Below, piece by piece: positions 35,501 to 46,380 of a stretch of 64,000 nt of DNA. Position 1 is the first letter of the stretch, and every line of letters starts with the position of its first letter. The position numbers were made by a program, and so were the translations under genes. The notes under the pieces are model-generated. The model saw nothing but the letters and a program-made list of their open reading frames with translations. It was not told where the DNA came from and made no database searches. Origin of the DNA: Henckelia pumila (lineage: Eukaryota > Streptophyta > Magnoliopsida > Lamiales > Gesneriaceae); NCBI RefSeq assembly GCF_033568475.1, contig NC_133121.1:3038001-3102000 (forward strand), given 5' to 3'.

Positions 35501-38217
35501 ATCTCTTGTAGTATAACATTAAAATAATGCAAACCATATATTATATTCTTTAAGAAATAGTCCAATAACTCGTACCATCTACGAAGATATATAATTCAAA
35601 CATCTAAATTGAAACCATGGATACATTTTAATTAATTCTACAAAATACTTCCTTTTAAAACCCCCAAAACAGAAGCAAACCAATCAATTCGTTAATGATA
35701 ACTTGATCGACAACAAAAAATTAAAACTTTCATATTTAATACATTTTCATCATGAATCACATTTTTGAACCCCCTGGATTGTCAAACAAGTTCACATCAT
35801 TGTATATAGGATTAGACATTCGACATTTTATCAAAAGTTATAGCAGATGATTGTTGTATAATTCAAATCTTTTAAATCATATAACAATTCAAACGTTACG
35901 TTTTGATTACTTTAGATAACATAGATACTTATTATATACAAGTAGTGTGACTAATTTTAAAAATCAAGTACATTTTATTCGCAATTTTATAATTGTAGAG
36001 TACATGTCACCTTTGCGTCCACTATCAAAATTTAATTAAAACGACGGATAAACAAATTTTGACATGGTCAAGGATATATAGAATGAAGTCACTAAAATCA
36101 ACTTTAGAAAATTTAAACATGGAGATATTTTCCATAATAACACGTTCTGAAAAGGGATTAAAATATTAAATAAATAAATAAATAATGATGATCTTTGTAT
36201 ATGTGTACTGTATATATATAGGAATCATATAAATCTTAGTGGTTAGACTTTGTTACGTCAAATAATTGTTACAAAAAATACACAAATAAACTTTAAAAAT
36301 CAATATTTTTATTTAATAATTTTTAAAATAAACTGTTAATTTATTTATAACTACTATATTTCAACCACTTCAAAAGTTCAAAAATGTTCACATATTATCT
36401 CAAACAAATTACATATTTAATACATTTTATTCATTGTTATTAATTTATAATTAAAAACTATATCAAAATAATAACAAATTCTAAAAAAATAAAAGAAAAA
36501 ACTAAATATAAAAGTTACGTGCACATGTTATAATACAATAATACTTTATACTAATTACAGAAAATCATGACATAATTTTGATTTACGTAAAACACCATTC
36601 ATCGATCAAGTTAACTACATAATTTTATTGTATTATAATAATATTTTTATATTATTTTTTCAATTAAAAAATTTAATAAATTTTTATTTTTATTTTTTTT
36701 AAAAAAATACTTCATGCCCTTTTTATATAACATATACATCACATATAATATATCACGATCTAGCGTAAAATAAAAGTTTTGAAGTTAAGAAAAAGAAAGA
36801 GAAGCAAAATGACTCTTAATATATATATCCACATTTCACGCCAACACAATTCAAGTACCATTACAATTTACAAAGGAATTTTCTTCATCCCGGCCCAAAA
36901 GAAGTGTTGTAATAATATTTGGTGGACCCTATTTCAGGCTCAAATAAATTGGCTCAAGCTTCGAAGTTAGCCCAGTATTGATGCTAGTTTAGATCCAGCC
37001 CAATTAGCTCGACATCATATTTCAGCCCATATAGAAGATTTATGTTTTCTTCCCAAGAGTTTAACCCAATACTAATGCATTAACTAAATCCATAAAAAAT
37101 AAATCAATCAGAAAAATGGAAAACAAATATTATTATTATTATCATTATGATCTTATTATTCACTAATAAAATCAAAATTTTCATTATTATATCGAAAAAA
37201 CACCACCTTCATTTATTTTTAAACTATGTATTTGTTTTTTTTTATTACGCGGAAATCCAAAGTCGTTACCTTTCAAAAATATGTATTTGTTTGTATCACA
37301 AATCTCATGTATTCCCACTTTAATATTTTTACCATCTATAGATCATTTATTATTCCTGGTAAAGATATATAATTCATATTTAAATTTCGATAATTTTCAA
37401 AAAAATGTAAATAATTATAATATGCATACCGTTGATTCGGGAATATATAATAACTCATCATATAATGCAATAATTTATGGCTGATTTGTTTTAATAGGAG
37501 CCGAGATCCATCGAGATAGTGTTAGATTGGAAGGAGATATTTTTCGGATAAGATATTATATATTTTAAATCAAATAAATATATAAATTAAATTAAATTTA
37601 TTAAACATCTCAATCCCAATGCCTCGGTGCCTATCTTTTTAGCAGCGCATCACGTGACGTAGGCCCACTCGAACACTAACAAATTAATTCCTCGGCTCTT
37701 ATTTAAACCCTGGTTAAGGGAAAGGTTTATATTTATAAATAAATATAAATTTGCATCGCGTGATGTGTAATTGTGAATACGAAAAAATATATATAGTTTT
37801 TTCGTAAAAAATTTTAATTAATTAAAATAAAAGATTATACAGAGTAATTAATTTGTATTATTTTGGTTTTTTATATGTTGTATGCTATATATATAGCTTG
37901 TGTCTTCGAATAGTTTATAACTACAATCAAACTCTCAAAAAGATTAAAGACACATTTTTATTGTTAAAATAAATAAATAAATATTTCAAAAATTTGATTT
38001 GTTTTTTTTTTTGTTGATAAAATCAAACTTCATTAATTAGAATTTGATTTATAATTACGTGATTCATGAAGTAATTTTAAACTTTCAAGTTTATACATTC
38101 AGATCCTAAGTATCACTATGTAATAACATTTTATCTTTTTATCATAATTTTGATAAAGATTTCGATTGAATAAATAATTTGAAATTTTTCGACGGACGAA
38201 TAACGATTATCATTGAA
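32508..38217. other. 5.7-kb gene-free AT-rich region
   Basis: I find no coding exon, tRNA or complete mobile element. It contains (TA)n tracts at about 33275-33301 and 33780-33804, and a perfect 22-bp palindrome at 34801-34822 centred on CACGTG. A weak inverted repeat (GAGCCGAG near 37499 and CTCGGCTC near 37692) is also present. The short reading frames across this region look like chance. Confidence 0.45.
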
Positions 38218-38226
38218 AAAATATCT
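38218..38226 (+). promoter_or_regulatory. evening element AAAATATCT upstream of the GRP gene
   Basis: Exact AAAATATCT, about 300 bp before the ATG of the GRP7-type gene. In Arabidopsis this motif binds CCA1/LHY/RVE proteins and drives evening-phased expression, including that of AtGRP7. Its presence at a comparable place suggests conserved clock control. With one 9-mer in AT-rich DNA, chance is not excluded. Confidence 0.5.
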
Positions 38227-38433
38227 GATTATGAAAATTATTATTTTGTCGAAAGAATTTTACATAAATTATCTTATAAATAATATAATCGAACGAACTG
38301 CATAAAAAAATAATAAAAAACTGTGGTGACTGTCCTTAACCATGGTTAATCCCCATTAGCCTAAGTAACGTAGGCGCAATGCGCACCGGCTTACTTTAGC
38401 TCGGGCACCCCCGAAAACCTAGCTTCCCCCAAC

Positions 38434-38440
38434 TATATAA
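38434..38440 (+). promoter_or_regulatory. TATA box of the GRP gene
   Basis: TATATAA about 82 bp upstream of the ATG, within AACTATATAAAGCCC. Transcription would start near 38465, giving a ~55-nt 5' UTR. This is typical of highly expressed GRP genes. Confidence 0.65.
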
Positions 38441-38521
38441 AGCCCATATTCCACCATAAATTCACAAAAAATTAGAGGCGGCTCCCCATTTCTGATCTCT
38501 TCTCTAAAATTTGTTGTATCA

Positions 38522-39283
38522 ATGGCGGACGCAGATGTAGAATTCAGGTGTTTTGTAGGTGGTCTTGCCTGGGCAACCACCGATCAATCCCTTGAGCAAG
38601 CTTTTTCCCAATTCGGCGATGTCATCGAATCGAAGGTCCGTTGTCGCAGGGATCGGATCTCACCGGATTCGATCTGATCTGTTACTAAAAAATGTTACTG
38701 TTACTGAGTTACTGTGTTACTATTTGTGTTACTATAATTGCTCCTGAAACGGTACGTTTCATCTTCCTCTTTTTCATCAAGGGGTCGAAGATCGAATCTG
38801 CTTTTCAGTTTTTTTGTTGGCCTCGGATTTGTGTTGAATTTTGTGTGGATCTGACGTTGTTTTGGCGGATCTGCGTTCCGTGCTCAGGTTATCAACGATC
38901 GCGAGACTGGGAGATCCAGGGGTTTCGGATTCGTTACTTTCAAGGATGAGCAGTCGATGAAGGACGCTATTGAGGGGATGAACGGCCAAGATCTCGACGG
39001 CCGTAACATCACCGTGAACGAGGCTCAGTCACGTGGGAGCGGTGGAGGCAATGGAGGCGGTGGAGGCGGAGGTTTCCGCGGTCCTAGACGCGAAGGAGGT
39101 GGAGGCGGTGGCGGATATGGCCGTCGTGAAGGAGGAGGTGGCTATGGAGGTGGAGGCGGTGGCAGCTATGGTGGTAGTCGTGATCGTGGGTATGGTGGAG
39201 GTGGCCGAGGAGGCGGAGGATACGGCGGAGACCGTGGGTACTCCTCAAGGGGCGGGGACTCTGATGGGAACTGGAGGAATTAG
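38522..39283 (+). CDS. GRP7: glycine-rich RNA-binding protein, GRP7/GRP8 class
   Basis: Two exons, 38522-38635 and 38888-39283 (stop TAG), encode 169 residues. The single RRM spans ~1-85, with RNP2 CFVGGLAW and RNP1 RGFGFVTF. A Gly-rich tail follows with Tyr/Arg spacing (YGRREGGGGYGG, GYGGDRGYSSRGG), ending DGNWRN. The intron sits inside the RRM after VIESK, the position found in Arabidopsis GRP7/GRP8. There an alternative 5' splice site inside the intron gives an NMD target and negative autoregulation. Here the 252-nt intron has five GTTAC units (38694-38732) and a possible inner donor ACG/GTACGT at about 38751. The protein should be a nuclear-cytoplasmic RNA chaperone and splicing regulator in clock, cold and flowering responses. 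Whether it is GRP7 or GRP8 cannot be told. Confidence 0.93.
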
Positions 39284-41221
39284 GGTTTTTATTTTGTTTT
39301 GTCTTTGGAATTGAAGTTGTTGCTTTGTTGGGATTTCTTTGTGGTCTGGTTTTCTTAGGCAGTTGGGTGCTATTTAGTGTTTGGGTTTTGTTGTATAAAT
39401 CAAAACATTTACAAATTTCAGTGGAATGAAGTAAATTGAGGTTTGTGCATTATTATAATTGTCTCTCTTGTACTCGTATCATATATTAATAAATGTAATT
39501 TTAAAAAGGTTTACGGGAATTCACAATAATGTATGTATGTGGCTGCATGAAATTATAAAAAATATGAAGAAAAAGCGAGGTGCATATCTGACTTGCCATT
39601 GGAGGATTCTGTAGGATATGGTGATAGAATATAAATATCTTCATTGATACCCATCATTTTTTGGATCTTCATTTCTAGTTATTGTCCCAAGTCCTAACAA
39701 TACTTCATGGGAAATGGTAAACGGTAAACCCCACTTGTAAAAAAATCCATTATTTATGTAAAGATACAACAAATAGCTCCTCAAGATCAAGAAAACAAAC
39801 TAAACCCGAGTAGTCACCAATGGTAGAAATTCCACTTTATCTTCCCCTCTTCGGAGTAATATCTAATGATAATCTAAAGATAACGATTGTTCTTAGACCT
39901 TGTATATTGTGTTCACTGAAAAAAAAAAAGGTGTCCTTACCTTATAAATGGCGTTATTACATATAGGAGAGATTTGGGCTTCAAAGGTTTGACTTTGCTC
40001 ATGTGATACTAAGATTTCAAATTTGGTAAGTGAACTCGAGCTCGAAAACAATCCCGTCTATCAACTAAAAAAAAAAAAGATCTATCAATTAAAAAAGAAA
40101 AAAGAAATTGGCTTGCCCTTATTCTGACGGGCTGGTGACGGTTGGGCCTATGATAACTACGAGCATGAAGGATTTTAGCCGTTGGACATGAAGTTATGGG
40201 GGAATCCACAAGGAATCTGTCCTTAAATAATTTAAAGATAACAAAGAATTTATGTTCGAGACAGAGAAATGATATTTTCATAATTTGGAACGGATCCATG
40301 ATGATTGGGAAAACGGAAAAGTAATAAACATTTATATAGATCTAGCAAGGCTTTGAGGAAAAATTTGTTGGCATGAATTTGAATTTTGGAAACCGGATTA
40401 GTTAAAGTAATCTTGATACTGTTAGAACCTGACTTTTCTTGTATCTGTAGTTCATTTTCATCTAAAATATTCTGACATAATAATGTACATTTATCACTAC
40501 TATCAGCACTTTTATGAGTAAATGAAAAACAAAAAAAGTATAAAAGAAGTCAAGCTATATTACTAAGACCTATATAAGTTTCATTAATTAGACTATCAAA
40601 ATCCAATACATGCAAAACACCAAAAATCGCTATTTCTTCTTAAAATAATTTTTTTTCATGACTCGTTGTCGAGAACTTTTTATAATAATTTCAAACCATA
40701 ACTTTGATTGATCGTTATAATATTTTTATCACCGAGTTCAACAGTAATCAATCTAGAATATCCGTCAAAATTATATGTATTTGCAAAATTCGAAATTTGA
40801 ATAATAGATTCGTTTAGAATTAGAATATTCAAAGTATTTCTTCAACTTGTGATAAGGACCATCCTAGGCATGCAATGAATGTAAGTGATGATATAGAGAG
40901 ATTCACATGCCATTTTCCACAAAAATAATAGACTTGTAAATCATTAAAAATATTCCTAATATGTGAACCTTTAGGAAGTTACGTCTCCAATTCTTGAATA
41001 TATGCTATGCTTTTTCCACCTATCGTTTCCTAAAAAAAGGCTCTATGTATAATTTTCAACTAATCATTGGAGGTCCACCTACGATTAAAACAGACACATC
41101 AGAAAAATATGAATACCCAAAGTTTGTTGAATGAATCCACTCGAAATAAGCTTTATTTATATCAAACTTTAACGTGAAAAATCTCGAACTAGCTATGCTA
41201 AAAATGTTTAGGCTACAATAT
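39284..41221. other. GRP 3' UTR and gene-free intergenic DNA
   Basis: The first ~170 nt are probably the GRP 3' UTR. The remainder is AT-rich with no supported gene. The reading frame at 40009-40299 on the minus strand has no recognisable content. Confidence 0.45.
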
Positions 41222-41226
41222 GTACG

Positions 41227-41701
41227 TGTTGGATCATAAATCCAACGTTGAGCTTATATGTAAATAATTATGTGGTGTGAACTGTCAAATAAAGTTAGCC
41301 CTTAAAAGTGATCTAAATAAAGTTTCGGTTTATTTGGGCTTTAATGTATCTAATAGGGTTGACCTTTAATGTGTAGATACTAATGGGCTTTTCTATTTGA
41401 TTGATGAGCTTAAATATAATCCCAAAATATAAATATAGGGTTATGGTCCGCAGATCACACGATGTTCACATCGACACAGTCATTCTATTCTATTCCCATC
41501 CATCGATAGTTAGAGAGCGTGAGAGAACTGAAGGAACTCTCAAAACAAATCGTATTGATCTGGAAGGCCAAACCATGCAGATCTACATCGGTATCAATGG
41601 TTAAGAATTAAGGTACGCTTCCGCTTAATTTTACAGTATTTTATCTTGATGATTTAGCATGATGATTCTGGGTTTAAGTTTATCGGGAATTTTTCCTAAC
41701 A
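41227..41701 (+). repeat. 5' LTR of old copia element C
   Basis: Starts TGTTGGATCATAAATCC and ends TTTTTCCTAACA. The matching start of the 3' LTR is at 57259. Confidence 0.85.
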
Positions 41702-41703
41702 AG

Positions 41704-41716
41704 TGGTATCAGAGCC
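41704..41716 (+). other. primer-binding site of element C
   Basis: TGGTATCAGAGCC, complementary to the 3' end of plant initiator-Met tRNA, two bases after the LTR. Confidence 0.85.
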
Positions 41717-43542
41717 ACTCATGTTTAAATCATTGAGATACGGTTTATATTCGATTTAGCCTAATCGAAAACAGAAAATTACAGTGTTCGAATCAAATTC
41801 GAATTTTTCAGTCCAGATTATTTTAATTTATTTTCGTTTTTTTTTAAAAAAAAAAAAACTGGAAAATTCGAATTAGGGTTTCAGGGGCCGCCGGAAATCG
41901 CCCAAATAGGCCGATCTACAGGCCGTTTCCGGCGACGGCACATGAGGTGTTTTGTTGCCCATGAATAAACGCCTAATTTAGCACCAAGTTTTGGCCGGAT
42001 TCCGTCACATAGTTGTCGGATTTTGAAGCCAAAGCTTCGACTGCCATGGTCGGGAGCTTCAAAGTTGAGAAAACTTTTTACGGCCGATAAGGGGACGATC
42101 GGGGCAGGTGATGGCACCGTGGTGGTCGCCTCCATGTAGGCTGCCTCTACCCGGTCGGAATTGGCTGGAGAAGGGACGGCGGCGGCGGCAGGTTGAAGAA
42201 GGTGGAGATGGGTTAGAGTTTCGGCCCAATTTTCGAATTTTCGAAAAATTAAAAAAAAAAATATTCTGGAAAATCGAAAATACAGAAAATTATTTTTTGG
42301 TAAATTTTTCTAACCCATCGCATGATTTTCGGATAATATTCAGATAATTTGGTTATAAACCCATTTTATTTTGGGTTTTAAGGATAATTTGGCTTAAATG
42401 TTTAAATTTTAAATTATTCAAATAATGATAAGGTTATTTTTATATATTTTAAAATGAGTTGATTAAAATCAATTTTATTTTGAAATATAAAAAAGTTTTG
42501 TATATGTAATTTTTATGAGTATTAATCGGCCCAAAGAAAGATTAATATTTAATATGATTACATATGTGTTTAAATAAGGGTAAAATTGGGATAGTTATTC
42601 GGTTTTCATGTGAATAATAATCGACCCAAATGAAGATTATTATTTGACATGTTATTTACTATCAATTTTCGTTATCCCTTATGAGGTGTGCATTATTTGA
42701 ATTAATTGATTATTTTCTATGGATTAAGTTTATCAGATCAATATACATGGGTCAGTTAATTTTTGAATATACGGGAATCCAACTCGAAAAGATCACCAAT
42801 GACCAGTACATTGTCTGATTTGCCCGCCAGTCGGCATTGATCTTACGATCAATGGTTAAATAATTGAATTTGGCCAAAATACTTAAAATTTATTTTTTAA
42901 GAAAAGGGTCAATTTTTTTTTTTTTTTGATATTAAATTTGAATAAAGAAACATTTAAGGTATATATATTTTGGGATAAATTGATTGAAGCAATATGTCGC
43001 CAAAGTGACCTCTATTGTGGAAATTAATTTGTTTTGAAATATAAAAGGTTTTGTACATGTAACTTATGTGAATAATTAATCGGCCCAAAGGAAGGTTATT
43101 ATTTAACAGAATTACATGTGCAGTTGTGGTAATAAATATGTGATTATTATTTGGTTTTACATATGAATAATAAATCGGCCCAAAGGAAAATTTATTATTT
43201 GATATGTTATTATGATTAGTATTTGATTACTACACCAAGATACCATTTACAAGTTAATATTTTGTCCAAAGATGGAATATTAATGGAGTGTCCGGTATCT
43301 TGAGATGGGGATTGCCTATATTTGAATTTAATATTACTTATTTGGGCATTTTTTGTGAGCATATTTAATTTATTAATAATTTTCTGTTCAGTTATTATTT
43401 GAATATTCTTGCTAGTTTTACTGTCCACATCAACTTATTCTTACTTTCAAAGATGTTTGTTACTTCACGTTATGAAAAAGATAACATCTTGATATTTTTT
43501 GGAATAATGATCAAAGATATTGCAATAAAAAATTGATTCAAG
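41717..43542 (+). other. leader / 5' interior of element C with four structured repeats
   Basis: No gag frame survives. Between 42490 and 43200 four short hairpins share a CGGCCCAAAGGAA-like loop: 42520-42547, 42613-42644, 43071-43103 and 43166-43199. Longer direct repeats around the first and third (GAAATATAAAA...GTTTTGTA) lie about 555 bp apart. The segment 41880-42200 is GC-richer with no recognisable product. Confidence 0.55.
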
Positions 43543-44883
43543 TATACTGTAACACCCGGTATTTTAAATACGTAAATCCGCATGCATAATTAGGATATTT
43601 AATTATTTAAATTTGTGATTTATGGGTTAAATAATTATGTGAATTATTTGTGCATGATTTAATTTATTTTTTAAGCATTTAACCCATAATTAGTGATTTT
43701 ACGATTTTTAGTATTTTAATTGTTTTGATCGCGTAGACGAAACCGTGGACGGACGAGATGACAACTTTCTAGCCAATTTATTCCATGAGCATTTTTAGAG
43801 CCCAAAAATATTATTTTGAGTTTTATTACCTCAAAATTTTTAGTATTTAATTTTATATAATTTTAGGAGTCCATTTTTATCCAAATTTAGTCATTTTAAT
43901 GACTTTTAATTATTTTTAAAATTCCCTTAAATTGTAATTTCGGGATTTTAAATTGAGTTATCAGATTTTAACTTTTATTTGAAATTTTAAGTTGTATATT
44001 TTTATATTTAAAACCTTTTATCTATATTTAATTAACCTATATTTTAATTAAAACAAAAACAAAACCTAATCTACCCAAACCCCACGTTATTTTCCATCAG
44101 CCGCCACCCCACCCCATATCCATCATCTTCTTCCTCGAACCACAGCCAAGGAGGTTCCATAGCCGAATTTCTTCGAAGTTTCAAGGTTGCTCGTCGTCCC
44201 GGAATCGTTTTACACGTTGCTTTTTCTTCAAATTCGGTGCAAGGCATGATTCTTTCCTTATTTTCGTGCCTATCAGTTATTTTAGTGTGTGTATTGTGTA
44301 TGCATCAAAAACTTTCAAGAATTTTCAGAAAAGAGGGTCGAGTTATTTGTGGTTGAAGCTTGTTTACATGTATACTCATTCATCTCACGTTTTTTTTAAG
44401 GACATGGTGGGTTCTAGCTGCTGGTTACGGTTGGTAAGGGGTATAGGATGGGTCTAGGCTCGAGTGGCTCGAGTGGCTCGAGCCAAACGAGCCCAGACTT
44501 GGAGTCAAAAGGGATCGGCCAAGAAGAGACGCAGATTAGGGCTTCGTGGAAGGGGGCTTGGGTTCGGTGGCTCAGGGTGCATGGGGTTTGGGCATGGGCT
44601 AGGTTCGAACCGCCCAGACGTGGGCTACGTCTGGGCGGCGGGGCTCCGGCCAGGGGCGGCCGGAGCAGGGCGGCAGCAGCCCTGAAAGGGCTGCTGCTCG
44701 CGGCCGCGGGCTGCAGGGAAGAGAGGGGGTTCGGGTTTAGGGTTAGGGTTGGTTCCGGGTCGGGTTTATGGCCTGGGTCGGGTCAGTAGGGTAGTGGGTC
44801 GGGTTAGGTTGGTCCGGGTCCGGGTTGGTGGGCCGGGCTCGAGTCTTTTTAATTTTAAAGTATTTTATGATTTAATGAGTTTT

Positions 44884-45163
44884 TGGGCCAATTAATTAGA
44901 AATAAAATGAATTGGGTTCCATTTAAATTCTTTTGGGCTTAATTAATTTAATTAAGTGAACCCACTAATTTTTATGGGCTTTAGGGCCCATGGAAGTTAT
45001 TGGACCAGTCTTTGGGCTATTGGGCCAGATTAAGTTGTTATTGGGCCTAGAATATTTTAATGGGCATTAATTATTTAATTGGGCTTAGAATAATTTTTAT
45101 TGGGCTTAAGTATGTTATTGGGCCAGTCTCAGTGTTAATGAGCCAGATTTAAGTAAATGGGCT
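44884..45163 (+). promoter_or_regulatory. TGGGCY (site II-like) array in the gypsy A 5' LTR
   Basis: About ten TGGGCC/TGGGCT motifs in ~280 bp. TGGGCY is the site II element bound by TCP factors in promoters of plant ribosomal-protein and cell-division genes. The array is repeated in the other A LTR (52380-52659) and, with different spacing, in the LTR of B (about 58385-58560). Confidence 0.45.
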
Positions 45164-45428
45164 TGAGTGTTTAGGGCCAGCAGTCCAGTACAATCCATGA
45201 GAAATTGCATGTGTCCTGATTATATATTTAATTATTTTTATTCATTGAAGTTATTTTAATATGTATATGTTAGTATGAAATTAAATTAAATATATATGAA
45301 GGACACACATTTTATTTAAGTACATGCATTCATGAAATAATTTTATGTATGATTAAATGTTTAAGGTTGAGTAATAAGAAAATATTTTATGTTGGAAGTT
45401 GAAGTAGTGTGACAATTTGAAATTTGAG

Positions 45429-45497
45429 GGGGATTCGTCCCCATATGTGAACTATTGAAGGGCAGTTTACTGCCAATTTAAGAGGTGATTCGTCACC
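45429..45497 (+). other. three consecutive tetraloop hairpins in the gypsy A 5' LTR
   Basis: Hairpins: GGGGA-TTCG-TCCCC (45429-45442), GGCAG-TTTA-CTGCC (45461-45474) and GGTGA-TTCG-TCACC (45484-45497). Each has a 5-bp stem and a 4-nt loop. The same three occur at 52923-52936, 52955-52968 and 52978-52991 in the 3' LTR. Related hairpins occur in B. Confidence 0.6.
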
Positions 45498-46194
45498 GCC
45501 ACGTACGTTGATTTCCACGCTGATCAGTATTTAATGTATGATTTAAGGTTACACTACGGATACAACCATGCGATGTTAGAAAATAATTTGCTCAACAATA
45601 TTTATGGATTATGTTATTCAAGTTAATTTAAGTTATGATATGTTATGATATTTTTAAGCATGCTCATTCATGTATACGTTATGTATTAGTATTAAATTGA
45701 TTTAAATTATTTTAAACCCTTGGTATGTTAGCATGTTGGGTCTCTAGGCTCACTACACTGGTATGGTGCAGGTGAGTACGTAGAGGAGGATGTAGCTCCT
45801 ACCGGCGGCGAGGACATATGAGCGGACATGCAGTGACCCCGTGACCGTGATAGATGTCTGAGTCGTTATGCATGTTTTGAATATTTTTAGTATGTTACAT
45901 TTTTAAGTATTTTTCAGTGGTTGGGTTTTGGAATGTTATTTTTAAATATTTTTAGTGCATGCAGTTTTTAATTATTTTTTCATGACCAGTATTTTAATTA
46001 AATGTAGACTCAGATATTTATTCTATTAAAGAATGCATTTTTATTTAAGTTATTTATTTATTTATTTATTTTTAAATCTTTTTATTCTGTGCATATATGT
46101 ATGTGCATATATGTATATATTTTATTTAGTAAGTAAAAAAAAAAAAAATTTCCGCATATTTATTTATTAATTATAGAGTTAGGGTCGTTTTAGT

Positions 46195-46207
46195 TGGTAT
46201 CAAAGCC
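46195..46207 (+). other. primer-binding site of gypsy A
   Basis: TGGTATCAAAGCC two bases after the LTR: the initiator-Met-tRNA complement with one mismatch (A for G). Confidence 0.8.
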
Positions 46208-46380
46208 TGGTTCTTGGAGGGGTTATTACTGCTATGCGAGCTCAGAAATCCACGCTACCGGTCTGTAAGTTTTAAGTGTTTATAGCATGTTTTATTTTTT
46301 TAAGAATTTAAGTTAGCATTACTTTTAAACCACTTAGTTATGCATGGCGATTTACGTAAAGAAATATGTGGTGGTGCAGA

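Larger units (their letters stand above)
43548..46192 (+). repeat. gypsy A 5' LTR
   Basis: 2645 bp, starting TGTAACACCCGGTATTTT. Notable contents: a GC-rich tract (44440-44850) with a telomere-like TTTAGGGTTAGGGTT at 44736-44750, a TGGGCY array (44884-45163), three small hairpins (45429-45497) and a strong CAG/GTGAGT donor at 45771/45772. By eye it differs from the 3' LTR at a few dozen positions, including small indels. Confidence 0.93.

Noticed and set aside
37490-37705. Inverted GAGCCGAG / CTCGGCTC pair as a MITE
   Set aside because: Only 8 matching bases, with no target duplication or extended terminal repeat.
40009-40299. 96-residue minus-strand reading frame
   Set aside because: No recognisable domain, start context or exon partner.
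44448-44789. GC-rich reading frames in the gypsy LTRs (also 51953-52285 and 58783-59115), with a shared GGGAPAR-GRSR stretch
   Set aside because: They lie in LTRs, two copies are identical only because LTRs duplicate, and the composition alone keeps GC-rich frames open. No domain is recognised.
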